NCBI GenBank assembly: GCA_014549065.1
Contig: JACDOX010000324.1
Span: 565,281-629,280, forward strand
DNA from: Cardinalis cardinalis
Lineage: Eukaryota; Chordata; Aves; Passeriformes; Cardinalidae
Reading direction: 5' to 3'
DNA length: 64,000 nt
Position numbers and translations under genes: made by a program
Shown here: positions 1-12,000 of the stretch, in pieces
Position numbering within the stretch: the first letter of the stretch is position 1
Layout of the letters: each line of letters begins with the position of its first letter
The notes under the pieces: generated by a model
Told to the model about the DNA's origin: nothing
Seen by the model: only the letters and a program-made list of their open reading frames with translations
Databases searched by the model: none

Positions 1-89
1 ACCTGCCCTGTGGAAAGGATAATAATCAAAAGCCATCCTCCTGAAGGTCAGCTGGATGGCACCNCCCAGCATGCCATGCTTCTGAGCAC
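1..89 (-). CDS. BLTP3A: BLTP3A coding exon 9 (cut by window edge)
   Basis: Encodes GAQKHGMLGGAIQLTFRRMA and then FDYYPFHRAG, still open at position 1. The acceptor is CACAG. The window edge cuts the exon, so its donor and the rest of the gene are not visible. The ambiguous base at 64 is the third position of a Gly codon and is silent. Confidence 0.88.
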
Positions 90-3000
90 CTGTGAGGAAC
101 AGAGCAGAGGAATCCATGGTCAGCTCTGCAATGTGAGCCCTGATCCAGGAGAATTCAGAACCACATTGCTCTGACTGCCCCCACTGATTAACTGACACCA
201 CAGCCAGGATTAGGGTACCATCTTCAGCAATCTGNACCAAAATCCTGTCCTAGGCCAGGAGAAGGACACCTGAATCAACGGTTTATACGGTAAGAACCAG
301 GCCTGGAGACTCAAATCCCAAACTGCAAAACCCCAACCCTCCTCCAGCCAGAAAATCACTGCCGTGGCTGTTGTTTTTCCCTCTGGATGTTTTCCTCCCT
401 CCTGACCTGCCTCCCGGGCGTGGCTGTCATCACAGATGTGCAGGTCCAGGCGGGAGATGAGCAGGTGGTAGGAGGATTCCTTCATGTCGTGCTTGTCAAA
501 GTACTGCCCGATGCTGCTGGCGTTGGGGCTGGCTCCAAAGGGCTGAGCCCAGGACTGCTGGGCACTGGGAGCAGGGGGGGTGATCTGTGGGAGAGGGACA
601 AGCTCACTGAGAACTCAGAGAGAGGGAAAACACAGAGGTTATAATGCAATTAATCAGCTCATGCAAATCTTCCAGCCTCTAAGGCATCAGTTTATAGGAT
701 TGAACTGGAGTTCCCAGGATCTGGATCCTCTCCTGTGCTCTCACCTTTGTCTGTGGCTCTGCCAGCTGCTTGCAGTCTCNTGGCAGATGTTTTAAGATTC
801 CTGGGCAAAAAGGGCCAAGTATTCCCCATCCCTCCTGTGCAACCTCACTGCACTATGTGTGCATCCCTGCTTCCCTGGAGCTTCCAACTCCAGCAGAAAT
901 ATTCCTCTTCCCTCATCCTTGACTTGGAAAANGTATTTTATTGGCAATGAATCCCACTCATTTGGTCACCTCGTTACCCCACAGCAGCCCACAGTCCATG
1001 TGACACTGACCTGAGTTCCCATCAAGGCAAATGCTGTGAATATGGGCCAGATGCCACACAAACAGAAACTGCCCTTCTCCCTGGCAGACCAGCATCCAAA
1101 CTCACTCACCTGTACAGACTCTGGTGCCAAGCTNTTCCTCTGCTGAGCAGATTTCTCCATGGCTTCACTCAGAGACTCTGCATATTTCATCATTGCTTTC
1201 AGCTGAGAGTCTGTCAGCACCCAGAGCAGGTCATCCAGCAGAAACATCAGCTTGGAGGCCACCACGTTGCAATCTTTGGTCTGAAACAGAGGGAAGGAGT
1301 TAGGGACTTCAAAAATTGACTCCACAGATAGAGTCTTCCTAAAACACAGAGGCAGAAAGAAGGGAGGCTGCTGTGAAACTCCTCTGAGAAATGGTATCTG
1401 GTGCATATCCACAGCACCTCCTCTCAGATGGATAGCAGTCAAAGCCACCTCCTCTTTAAGAGACAAATTGCTCACTGCTTAATTCATTTTTTTTTAAATC
1501 ATCACATTTCCACTGACAGCTAAAAATCAGGCTGCCAGGCTTTCAGCTCCCAGTAAGGAGATGACAGCTCTCCTTAGGATGTTCAAACAGATTGAAAAAC
1601 TCACTCCATCCACGAGATCCTCCCCTGGGAAAGAAACTGCTTTGACATTTGCTAAGAACACAGCTGTCTCTGACAGAAAACATGGAGAGATACATCAGTT
1701 AGGGCTCAACATTTCTGAAGGGAGAGAAAGGCTGTCGAGGACTGTGGGAGGAAATATGCATCATCTCTGCACCAGGCAGTGAGACCACATCCTGCAAAGC
1801 ACGGAGAGAACTCTCACCCTTCTCTTGAGAGAGATCTGGATCCTGCCCTGGTTGGTGATGAGTCTCAGAGGAGTGGTGACAGGATCCTGATCACCATTTT
1901 CCGTGGCATCTGCCTCTATCCGCAGGGTCTGCCAGGTGAGCTCCTTGAACGTCAGAACCTGCCCAGGAGGGAGGAGAAAAACAGGAAAATGCTGAGATTT
2001 TCACAACTTCAAGGATTCAAAAAACCCCCAGAACACTCAGAAGACACGAAATGAAACAAGGAAAGATCATTCATCACACTTTTGTTCTGTGATGCCAGTA
2101 CAAAGCCAAGGGCTCACCTCTCCCCTCTGCGGGTCCGTGATGCGGGTGAGGCGCAGGTCACTCTGCTGCCAGTTGGGGTTGACACTGTAGCCCTGGAGCT
2201 GCCACAGCTCAAAAGAAGCATGAAAGGCCTTGGAGTGAATCTTGATGGTGATGGAATTGACAACAATAAACATCCCCTCCACGACCTTCTCAGCAAAGCC
2301 ATATTCACTGCAAAGAGAAGATCCCCCCACATCACGATGAGAGGTAGGCAGAGGCAAGGCTCACACAGAGAGGTTTATAAGCAACACCAAAGGCACTTAA
2401 ACCCTAGAGCAGGGAGGCCAGTGGTGAATCAAGGAGAAGAGCAGCCCCCACACCCCAGCAGNAGCTGCAGGGCTCAGGGTCTGACCTCTGTCCAGCAGCA
2501 AGAGCAATGGGGGACTGTCCATTGGGCGGCCGAGGCTCCTCACACGTCCTCATCTCCACCTCCACCTTGTCCAGGTACTGCAGAGACACAAAGAGGGAGC
2601 CATGAACACCACAGCCAGCCTCAAGCCCAGCCCACCAGCCCTGGGGTGAGATTCCAGGGCAGGGACAACCANCTCTGGAGTCTCAATGCTCCAAGAGTCT
2701 CATGTGTTAAAGCTCTCACACCNTCAGTGTCAGTGGGAAACCTGAAACCCTGGGAGTGGGAAAACAACCAACAAAAAACAGGCACAAGGCAGCCNTGGAC
2801 TTCCCTGAGAGCTCATCTGGCTCCATCATGCAGTGAAATGAGGGACTCACAGGAGGGTACTCGTGGCCCCATGTGCTTAGGGCCTGGAGGATTCAGGTCC
2901 CAAGAAAATTTGAGCATTGATGGTTTCCCTCTCCAGAATTTTTCTCAAGTAGAAGAGATTGAAAAGAGTGAGGAAGAAAAGGAAGAGAAGAAGAAGGAAG

Positions 3001-6000
3001 GAAAAATGGAGAAAGGAGGGAAAGAAAACAAGAGAGGCAACATTACCAGGCAGATTGGGTGTGTTTTCAGCTTTGTCCACTGGATCTGAAATGATAAAGT
3101 TGAGGTTATCAGAATGATCTCTGCATTGGAAAGTTTCAGAAATTNCAGGAAATCTTCTCAGCCCAAACTTTGAGCCCCATTTCTCTGAGAAATGTCTGCA
3201 ATGTCTCATTGTATCCAGGTCAAACAGAGACACAGACAAGGGAAAAGACATTCCAGACACCAGATCTACAAACCCAGCTGAGCTTTTGGATCTCATATAT
3301 CATCNGGAGTAACAGATATTCTGCAGGTCAAATTCTGCTGTGGGGAACATTCATGGCCTTTANGAGTTTACAACTAACTGCTGCTGTTACTGGAAGTCAC
3401 ACAATTCTTTTGAAGACTGTGCACAAACCAAAAAGCTCCATTTTATTTTCATACAGCAACGTTTGCTCTGCAGTTCTTGTGGGAGGGAGAACAAATGTTT
3501 GTTACTAAACTGAGCAGATCTGACTCTAAAAACAGAGCACATCAGATGAGTAAGACAAGCTCATTTTTACTGTCACTTGGCAGAGTACAATCATATTTCT
3601 TTTATAGAAAGTCTCTTTGATGTCCTTAAAACTTTTGAGTTCGTGTAATGCAACAGTGGTTAGTACCACGTGCAATCAAACAACCTGACAGCTTATAACA
3701 ACTAAAAACCACATTTTTTTTTCTCTAAAAAGCACAAGGAGGAAGAATTTTTAAGAGTTCAGTGTGCAAAGTGCAAGTCCATGCACAATCTCAGTGATTC
3801 TGCCTGTAAATGGGTAACTTCATCCATTCCAAGCTGCCTCTGCTCACCCTGATGGAGGCCTTGTTGCAGTAGACCCGGGTGATGGCGAGCCAGGTGGGCA
3901 GCTCCAGAACATTCTGCAGCACCTCCTCATCCAGCTCCAGGTTGGTCAGCTGCCCCTGACCNTTCAGCGTGCTCAGGTTGATTTTGTCTGGAGAGAGATT
4001 CTTGGTAAACCTACAGGGGAATAAAGAGAAAACTCACAAACAGCCCCCAGCAAAGCTGCTGAGGCTGCAGGAGCATTTCAGAGCTATTTTAACACCAGAG
4101 TTTGTTTGCTGTTTTGTTAAACCCTTTCTGACATTTTTAAACCCAAGGCAAGTTGGTCGCTCCAGAAAAAAAAACAACATTTCTACACTTTGACATTTGG
4201 AGGATTTTTTTTGTTCTAAACTAAATTCAGGTTAGAGAAACTGAAAATTTCCTTCTAAAGCTCTGGATCCTGGAAACCAGCAAAACTGCCCTAGGACAAA
4301 ACCAAAGAAAACCAAAGCCAGACTCCAACAGCTCAGCAGTTTTACTGCCCCCAGAATTGCCCTGTCAGCAGTGGAAAGTTTAATTCTCTAGATTCTTNTC
4401 ACCCAGGAAAGCAAAAGATCATTAATGAATGACTTTTGTGGCTGTCTCTTTTTAACAGCAGCACTGCAGCCCAGCCTGCTCCCTGGCCAGCAGGGCCAAA
4501 CAGCACCTCCCCTCCCAGAGACTGCCCCAGCTCCCTCCTCTGTTTTCTCTGCTTGAAATTCCTCCTCCCCAGGGCTGCCAGTGTTCACCTCCCCTGGGTG
4601 CAGCCCTTCACATCCCTCACGTGCCCACAGTTCCAGTGACATGGATGAAACACTTGCAGCAGGACTGCTCAGGAGCAGAGGATCCTGGTGTGAAAGCCTC
4701 TGACTTCACCAAAACCAGAGTGGCCCCTAAGGAACCAGAGTGGCCCCTAAGGAACCAGAGTGGCCCCTAAGGAACCAGAGTGGCCCCTAAGGAACCAGAG
4801 GAGCCAGTTCAGAGGGCAGCAGATGACAGAGGCTGTACAAGTGTCAGCAACACTTCTGCACATCAGAGAACCCCTCTGTGGCACCAAAACCCCTCCTGTC
4901 TCCATCAAACCTCTCTCCAGTGCAGGAGCTGCCTCCACACGAGCAGGGGGCTGCATTCCAATGTCACTTGAGGAGTTCCTGCCAGACAACTTTCCCACCA
5001 CTGAATCCAGGGCTTATTTCACACATTCCTCCACGCCAATGCTAATTCTCATTCTGCACAGTGGTCCAGGAGGCAGGATGGAAAGAAAGCCCCCATTGTC
5101 AGCCTAGGCAGGAGCAGGCTCTGCCCCTGCACCCACAGTGTGGGCACTGCTCTGGGAGAGGCACCAGGGGCTTCTGCAGCAGCCACAGCTCCAGGAGGGG
5201 AGGAGGAACCAGAGCCACACTGCAGCTGCTGCAGGAGCTCAGGGGGTAGCACAAACCTGGCTGAGGCACTGGAGCAGCAGCTGAGCCATCAGCCCAGGGC
5301 TTCCAGGGACTAAAGGGCCTTTCCAAACATTTTGTTGGAAGAGAAAGTCTGACAACTGTGTTGAAATGTTGGTGTCAACCCTTTGCTATGGATGTAGCAG
5401 TGCTGGAAGGTGAGGGCAGCACACANCTGTGAGTTTGTCCACTGCTGCTCTTCCCCTGCAGCCAGCTCCTCTAAAATCTAGGGGAAAANGGTAGGAAAAC
5501 TACTGGAGCTGCAGTCATGCATTAGCAATCTACAAAGCTACAAATGTATGAAAAAATATATTAAAAGCATCATTCCCCCCTCCTTTAGAGACTTGGCAAT
5601 ATAGAATTATAGGCAACATGCTGTCCCCTCCTTGCCCTGAGCCACAGGGACACGCTGACAGCTCACACCAAGTTTACCCCACCTGCCAGGCTGCACATTC
5701 CCTTCAGACTCATCACTCCCTCTAACCAAAGGCTTTTTGNCTGAACACGCCCTGGGAGGTGGCTGAGGTTAACCTGGCTTCTCAGCATCAGCAGCAAGAA
5801 ACTGAAAANTGCAGAGTGTGTTCCAACAGCTGCTCCACTGGCAGGGAGCACTGAGAATCTACATGATTTGGGCCTGGAGTCCTGCTGTGAGCACCCACAG
5901 ACGTGGCTGAAAACGAGAGCAAACACCTGCAGAGGCAATCCAAGAGCACCCTGGTGTTGTGTCAGAGAAGCAGCTCTGCTGAAAGCTGATGTCACCATGA

Positions 6001-9000
6001 CTGCCTGGGATTGGATGCTAAGAATAAACCAAACACAACGTNGACAGGTAGGTAATACCCAGCAGTTAAGCTCAAACCAAACATGGACAGGTAGGTAATA
6101 CCCAGCAGTTAAGCCCAAAAGCTGCTGTGGGCAGTGATCAGCTCCCACTGGCTGAGCTTTCTCACACCTGCACTGAAGGATCATCCCTGGGCTGGAGCCT
6201 CATCCCAGGATAAGAGTGCTCAGAGGGGAAGCTGCTTTCAGCTGGTAATGCAGAGGAAAAGTACAAGTGTTGCCTATAATTCTGTATGGCCAAGTCTCTA
6301 AAGGGGGGGAATGATGCTTAAGCTTTTTATATATTTTTCATACATTTGTAGCTNTGTAGATTGCTAATGCATGACTGCAGCTCCCAGTAGGAGCTTTCCA
6401 GTAGGAGCTGGAAAGCTCCTACCCTTTTCCCCTAGATTTTAGAACAATAAGCTGACCTTCTAGAGACATTCCTGAAATATTGTTTAGTGTTATTCCAAGG
6501 AGGGGAACCTACAATAAAGAATAATAAGAAGTGGGGCAGAGAACCCCTTGGACCAACTCCAAGGGGCTGACCCAGGGGTAGGTTACTGGGGCAACTGAAT
6601 CTCCTACAGAATGTACCTGTTAGATATCCTAATTAATTAACATTATAAAATGTAGAAATTCAGTTCTGGGCGTTCCCATTACCACCAGGACACGTGGAAG
6701 CTTCCAAATAAAGATCAGCTTTTTACTTTACTGTTCTAATACAAGGGGATTTTTCCTTTTGCTTATAGGCAACACAAGCACATGTCTGAACCAGGGCATC
6801 ACTTTCCTTTAGTGTGTAGGTGTATCAAAAATACCAGCACACTGTGGAAGAACCAAAGCTGTGAAACAGGACACAGTCTAGAGTGAGGTATGAAACNTGA
6901 TCCAGCCAAACCAAGCAACTCTTTATCACCATCTCCAGGGAAAGGCTGCAGAGATCCTGCTGGGCAGGTACCAAACCCACCTCCAGTGCTACCAGGCTCC
7001 ATTAAAGAACCTTTCATGAGGCATTCCATGCACCAAAATGTGCCATTCCACCCCCAAAGCAGAGCTTACAGACCCACCCCTGACGAGACAACAGGAGCTG
7101 GAGGCTCTGGGAAAAAAATAAACCTCAAATGGAAAAATGGAAACATTACTTCTTTTAAACTAGGGCCCAAACTTCTCAGGATATGTTGCCCACTGTCAAT
7201 CCCTGCTTTCAGCTGCTGCCCTGCACAGGAATCCCAGACCTTCCACTGGAGTAACCTCCACACCTGAGCCACTTCCCCACGCACATGTCACACAGGAGGC
7301 CTCAGGTGAGAGCTCCTGAGAACACAGAGCTCACAGGTGCCCCTCTCTGCTGCTGTGGTCAGCGCCNGCGGAGGAAAAGCAGCGAGAGCAGGATGTGTCA
7401 GATGTTTGCTGGCAGGCTCGCTCCATTCACACTCACCCACAGCCACAGCCTTGGCAGCAGGGGCTGCTGGCTGAGGGAAAACTGAATGAAAACGGTGCCT
7501 ATGGGGAAAACTGACACCAGAGGATATTTGCACTTTTTTTTTTCCTTTTTTTTTGCAGCTCCATCAGAAGTCAAGCAGAGCTGAGCCAGAAACTCACAGG
7601 GCAGCACTCCTTTTGAGCCTGCTGGGATTACTGTGACAAAAGTCAAGCCTGAAAACCTATTTGCTCAATCATCAGCTTGACTATATATCAAAACATGATG
7701 TCACTACTGAAAACAACCGCCCACTTCCTCAGCCTGCATATCCAGAGGCCACAAACTCAATGATTGCAAGAGGAATTTGGGTAAATCTGACCGCTGGCCC
7801 AAAGCCAGGCTAGAATCATAAATAAATTTATGTCCACATTTGTAGCTGTCTCGCCACACTGTCTCCAGCTGAGCAAATGCATGGACAGATAATGTCAGAA
7901 GACATCTGAAATCATAAAACTTCTCCTCAGATCCCTGTCTCATTACCCTGCTTGCCACATGGATCAGGAACCTTCTTCCCAAATACTCAGTTTCTGCCTC
8001 AGCCTCCTCCCTGCAGCCATCACTGGCTGTTGTACNCAGCCACCACCCCCAGCTCCACACCAGCATTTCTATTAATACCTTTGTCACTATGGCTATTTTG
8101 TGGGAGAACTAATTAGCTGTACATCAGTGACCTTGATTTTGCTTAATGACAAGCAAAATCTCTTGGCAGAANGAAGTGCATGGCTTGTGACACCAGCCAC
8201 AGCTGCAGGGAGCAGCTGGAAAGTCCCTCCAAACACAGGTAAGGCAGAAAGGAGGAACTGATCAGCCCAGTGGGAAACCAGCCCAGGAACCACTGGGGTT
8301 TTTTGCCTCCACAAGAGTCACAGCAGGGGAAGAGATGAGGATTTTCTGCTTTGATTTGGAATACAAATATGTAATTTAATCAATTATGACAGGAATTGGA
8401 CATGGGAAAAAANCCCCAACAACTGTATTCTAACCAACACAGATTTGCTCCTTCCCAAAAGTCCTTTCAAGTGTTGCCTGGTCTGGTTTTGGACAGGGCA
8501 TTTAGTGGGATTTCCATCTTCCGTGGGAATATTTTCTACAATNCAAAAATCTCCGTGATGTGACATTTCACCTCAAATTAGAATCTCTTATCTCAGAAGC
8601 CATATAACATGTTTACTAGAACAAAAGGTTCACAACTCCTAAAAAGGAAAGGTCAATGACTTTCCAAATCAGGGCTGCTCTCAAGGAAGGCAGCAGCAGA
8701 AGCTTTAAGTGCAGCACACATGACTGAGGATGAGCTTAAAAATGATTCTGGAGGAAATAAAACTGGGCAAGTGATCAAAACTTCTGTAAAAAGGGAAAAA
8801 ATAGCTGCCTCAAAGACGCACAGGAAGAACTAAAAGCTTTTTCAGGAAGAAAAGCCATTTTACCTCCTCGAATTTTTGGTGNTAGCAGGGACCACTCTGT
8901 CTGAGAGTGGGCACAGAGCTGCTCTGCAGACTTGCACAGGAGGAAGAGAAACTCGCTGAATTAGCAGAGGATGGGACTAATTACTGCAGCATGAGATGGG

Positions 9001-12000
9001 GCTGGTATCACACCCTCTTAGCACAAAGCCATTTAGAGTTTAAGGGAATCTCATCAACACCAAACTGCCCAATTGTTAAGAAGACAGAAAGCAGCACATT
9101 TATAATCATCTCATCACCTTTGCACAGCTCTGTGTACCCCAGATACCCTGGGAGGCAGGAACTCCTTCCCGAGTGGGCAATGGGCCTGAGAAATTCACCC
9201 TGCTTGGGTTACAGGGCAAACAGTTTCCACGTGAGGAGGTGCCAGCCCATGCCACACTCCTTATCAGGGTGGATTTAGGCACATCTGGTGTCCCTGTACA
9301 CGCAGGCCACTGCTGGTGGCTTTCCATTATCAGCTTTCTGTTTTTCCAGGCTTCAGCTGCACTGAATGAAAGGCTCGGCCTCTCAGCCACCCGAAGCCAA
9401 ACACAAAACATCCTGANAAATCATCAGTTGTCTTGGCTCTGTGTTACCTCCTGCAACAGAACGAGGCTAAGGGAAGGCTTAAAAATTAAATTCAGAGTTA
9501 AACTCACAGGGAGAAAATTCAGCATTTCCAAGGAGATCAGACAGAACCATGACACAGAGCAGAATTCCAGCTCACTCCTCCCAAGGCTGCAGCCTCCCTT
9601 GGCACCAAGGACACTTTCTTGTCTCAACAAATGTTTCTCTACAGCATTCCAAACTTCTCTGTTATTCTCTAGAGCATTCTGAANGCTGAGACACCTTGCT
9701 TCACACCCACCAGCACCTTACTGGGTACTGGGAGCCCTGGAAAACAAATCAGGAACACAGCTGAGAGAAGAGCCTNTGCCAGGGGCTGAACTCCACCTTC
9801 CCTTTGCTATTTCCAGCTCCATGCCTGCACACTCAGTAAAGTTTAAATGCCAGCTGCCCCGTGCTCTCAACAAATGCGGAATGTAAACCCTCGGCACTTG
9901 CCAGGGAATTTCCCAAACCTAATCCTCAAGCAAATAACAGATGAAAGAAAACCAGAAAGAAACCAAATAAATACAAGCACTAGTCCAAAGCTCCACTTCT
10001 TCATCCTGCAATCATTTTAGTCTCCAGTGTGCAGAAACAAACAGGTTTTTACCTAATTCTGACTCAACCAAGCAGCAGCTGCAGGGGAGGCAAGGGCTCA
10101 GGGAGTCCAGGAGAAATAAGAAAGAAGAGCCCCTTTCCATCAGTGAGGCTGAAGGACTCTGGAGAGGTTCCACAGGGTCAGTGCAGGGCTCTGCAAGCCC
10201 AGAGCTGCAGTGAAGGAGCTCTGGCCACGTTTTCCTCCTGAGCTACTCAAGTGTAATTTACCCCTGCTGCAATAGGAGTCTATTTAGCATTCCAGAAACA
10301 GCACACACGTGTCTGGAGCCAAGGAGAAGTGGCTGGAAACACTTTGCACCCAGCAGCTCCATAAAACTGATCCCTTGGTTCTCCCAGCAAAGTGCAGCAC
10401 AGCCACCATGACTTTGCAAGGGAAGACTTCAGACTCTCTGAAGGGAAAATGCCACGTCCTGTCTGTGCCCACTCCTTTTTTCCAGCCTGTCTTGAACAAA
10501 GAAGGGGCAAATCTGTGTTACTTTACCCATAATAGCCTGGGGTTCTGCCCTGCCATCAATAATTCCGCTACATTAAAATTTTTAAGAGTAAAAGAAGCCA
10601 TCAAAATGTACTGGGAAAACGAGATATTTCCAAATTCAAACACTGAGTAAAGGGTTTACATCTAGCCTAACATGTTTTGCTGGGCACAGCCTGTAAGAAC
10701 TTAGAGACAAGCTTATCACCAGGGTTTGGTGCTGCAGCAGCAGCAGCTGCTGGGACCTGGCAGAGCTCCCTCCTCATAAACTGCCTCATAAAGTCCTGCC
10801 ACAAACTGCTTCATGCTCTGGATCCACCCTGGGCACTGGGGCACCAACGGAACCATCCCCNGGACAAAGAGCACGTGCTGAACTGCAGCAGCAGGACACT
10901 GTGCAGATGGAAAAGTAACAGTTTCNATCAGCCTTTAACAGCTGGCAGCTCTGTGGTTTCATGTACTTCCCATTGCTGCAACAGCTATTTTAGGCAAATG
11001 ATCATCTTAGAGACCATCACAGAAATTTCCCTGATCACCAAAGGAGGATATTCAAGCAGCTAAAGCCAGAATTGCAAAGCTGGTCAGAGGTTTTGCTGTC
11101 TAAATCATTTGAGATGCTGCAGCTTCCTCAGGCCATTCCCAGATGCAGTTTCCTTGCTTTCCTCCTTACCCACCACGCTCGCTAAATNGCTTCCAGGTAA
11201 TTTATAATCAAGGCCAGGAGAAGCCTGGACGGTTGGTAGTAAGCAAATCTCTCTTATTGGTGGTAGGTTTTCCTGGCTCTGAGGGTGTCCCAGAGCCCTG
11301 AGGAGCNGCGTGTGCCATCCTGTGACTGCAGCAAGGGCACAGCTGCAGCGCAGTGCTCCAGCACGCAGCGATGCTGCAAAACACTTCAGGGCAAGGGAGA
11401 GCAAACAGAGCAGGAATTCAGGGTCTGTTCTCTCATAGCAGCACCCAGACTGCAGCACTTGGGCAAGAAATCTAAGCTGAGGGGAGAAAGCATTCTTTAG
11501 ACTCAGGGAGTTCCCCACACTGCTGTGCCGGGCAAAGGCANAGCTGGTGACACGGCCTGACTTGCCTGGTGCAAGCCACAGAGCNCATTCCAATGATTCC
11601 TGAATGGCACAGAGCAAATCCCATCTTCTTGGTGGAAGAACTGCTCTATCCCATCNGCCCCCCTTTTCTGAGGAGAGGGATGGGTCCCCTTGAGATAGCA
11701 CATCCAATTTCTGCCATCCTGACCCCNGGCAGCCTCTCACCCCCTGGCTGACCATGGCTGCAAAGGCCTTTCTGTGCCCTCAGCCTGAGTGCAGGTCTCT
11801 GATGGTGGGGATGGACAGGGAGGAGTCACAGCCCTGAGCAAGGAGCCTCAACAGCCCCAAGGCCAGCTGCAGAACAGGCAGGGCTCGCACACAGAGCAGT
11901 GCTGGGTCTGGGAGCCAGATCTCAGCTCCTTGTGTTGGCACAGAAGCAGCACAACTGCGTGGAAGGGATAATGCCAAAGGCATCTCCAGGGCCAGGAAGG

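Larger units (their letters stand above)
90..3847 (-). other. BLTP3A introns 2-8
   Basis: The seven short introns are 90-406, 585-1109, 1281-1817, 1959-2117, 2308-2485, 2578-3046 and 3086-3847. Intron 3 contains a purine-rich tract at about 2958-3035 (a pyrimidine tract on the coding strand) directly upstream of the exon 4 region. I see no mobile element or RNA gene in them. Confidence 0.7.

Noticed and set aside
2082..3089. 335-codon plus-strand ORF
   Set aside because: It runs antisense across BLTP3A exons 3, 4 and 5 and their introns, contains several ambiguous codons and has no recognisable domain.
5471..6445. Inverted repeats interpreted as a DNA transposon with long terminal inverted repeats
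   Set aside because: The conserved TG ends face inwards, and the right copy continues to 6774 with its own CA end and target duplication, so two LTR copies explain it better.
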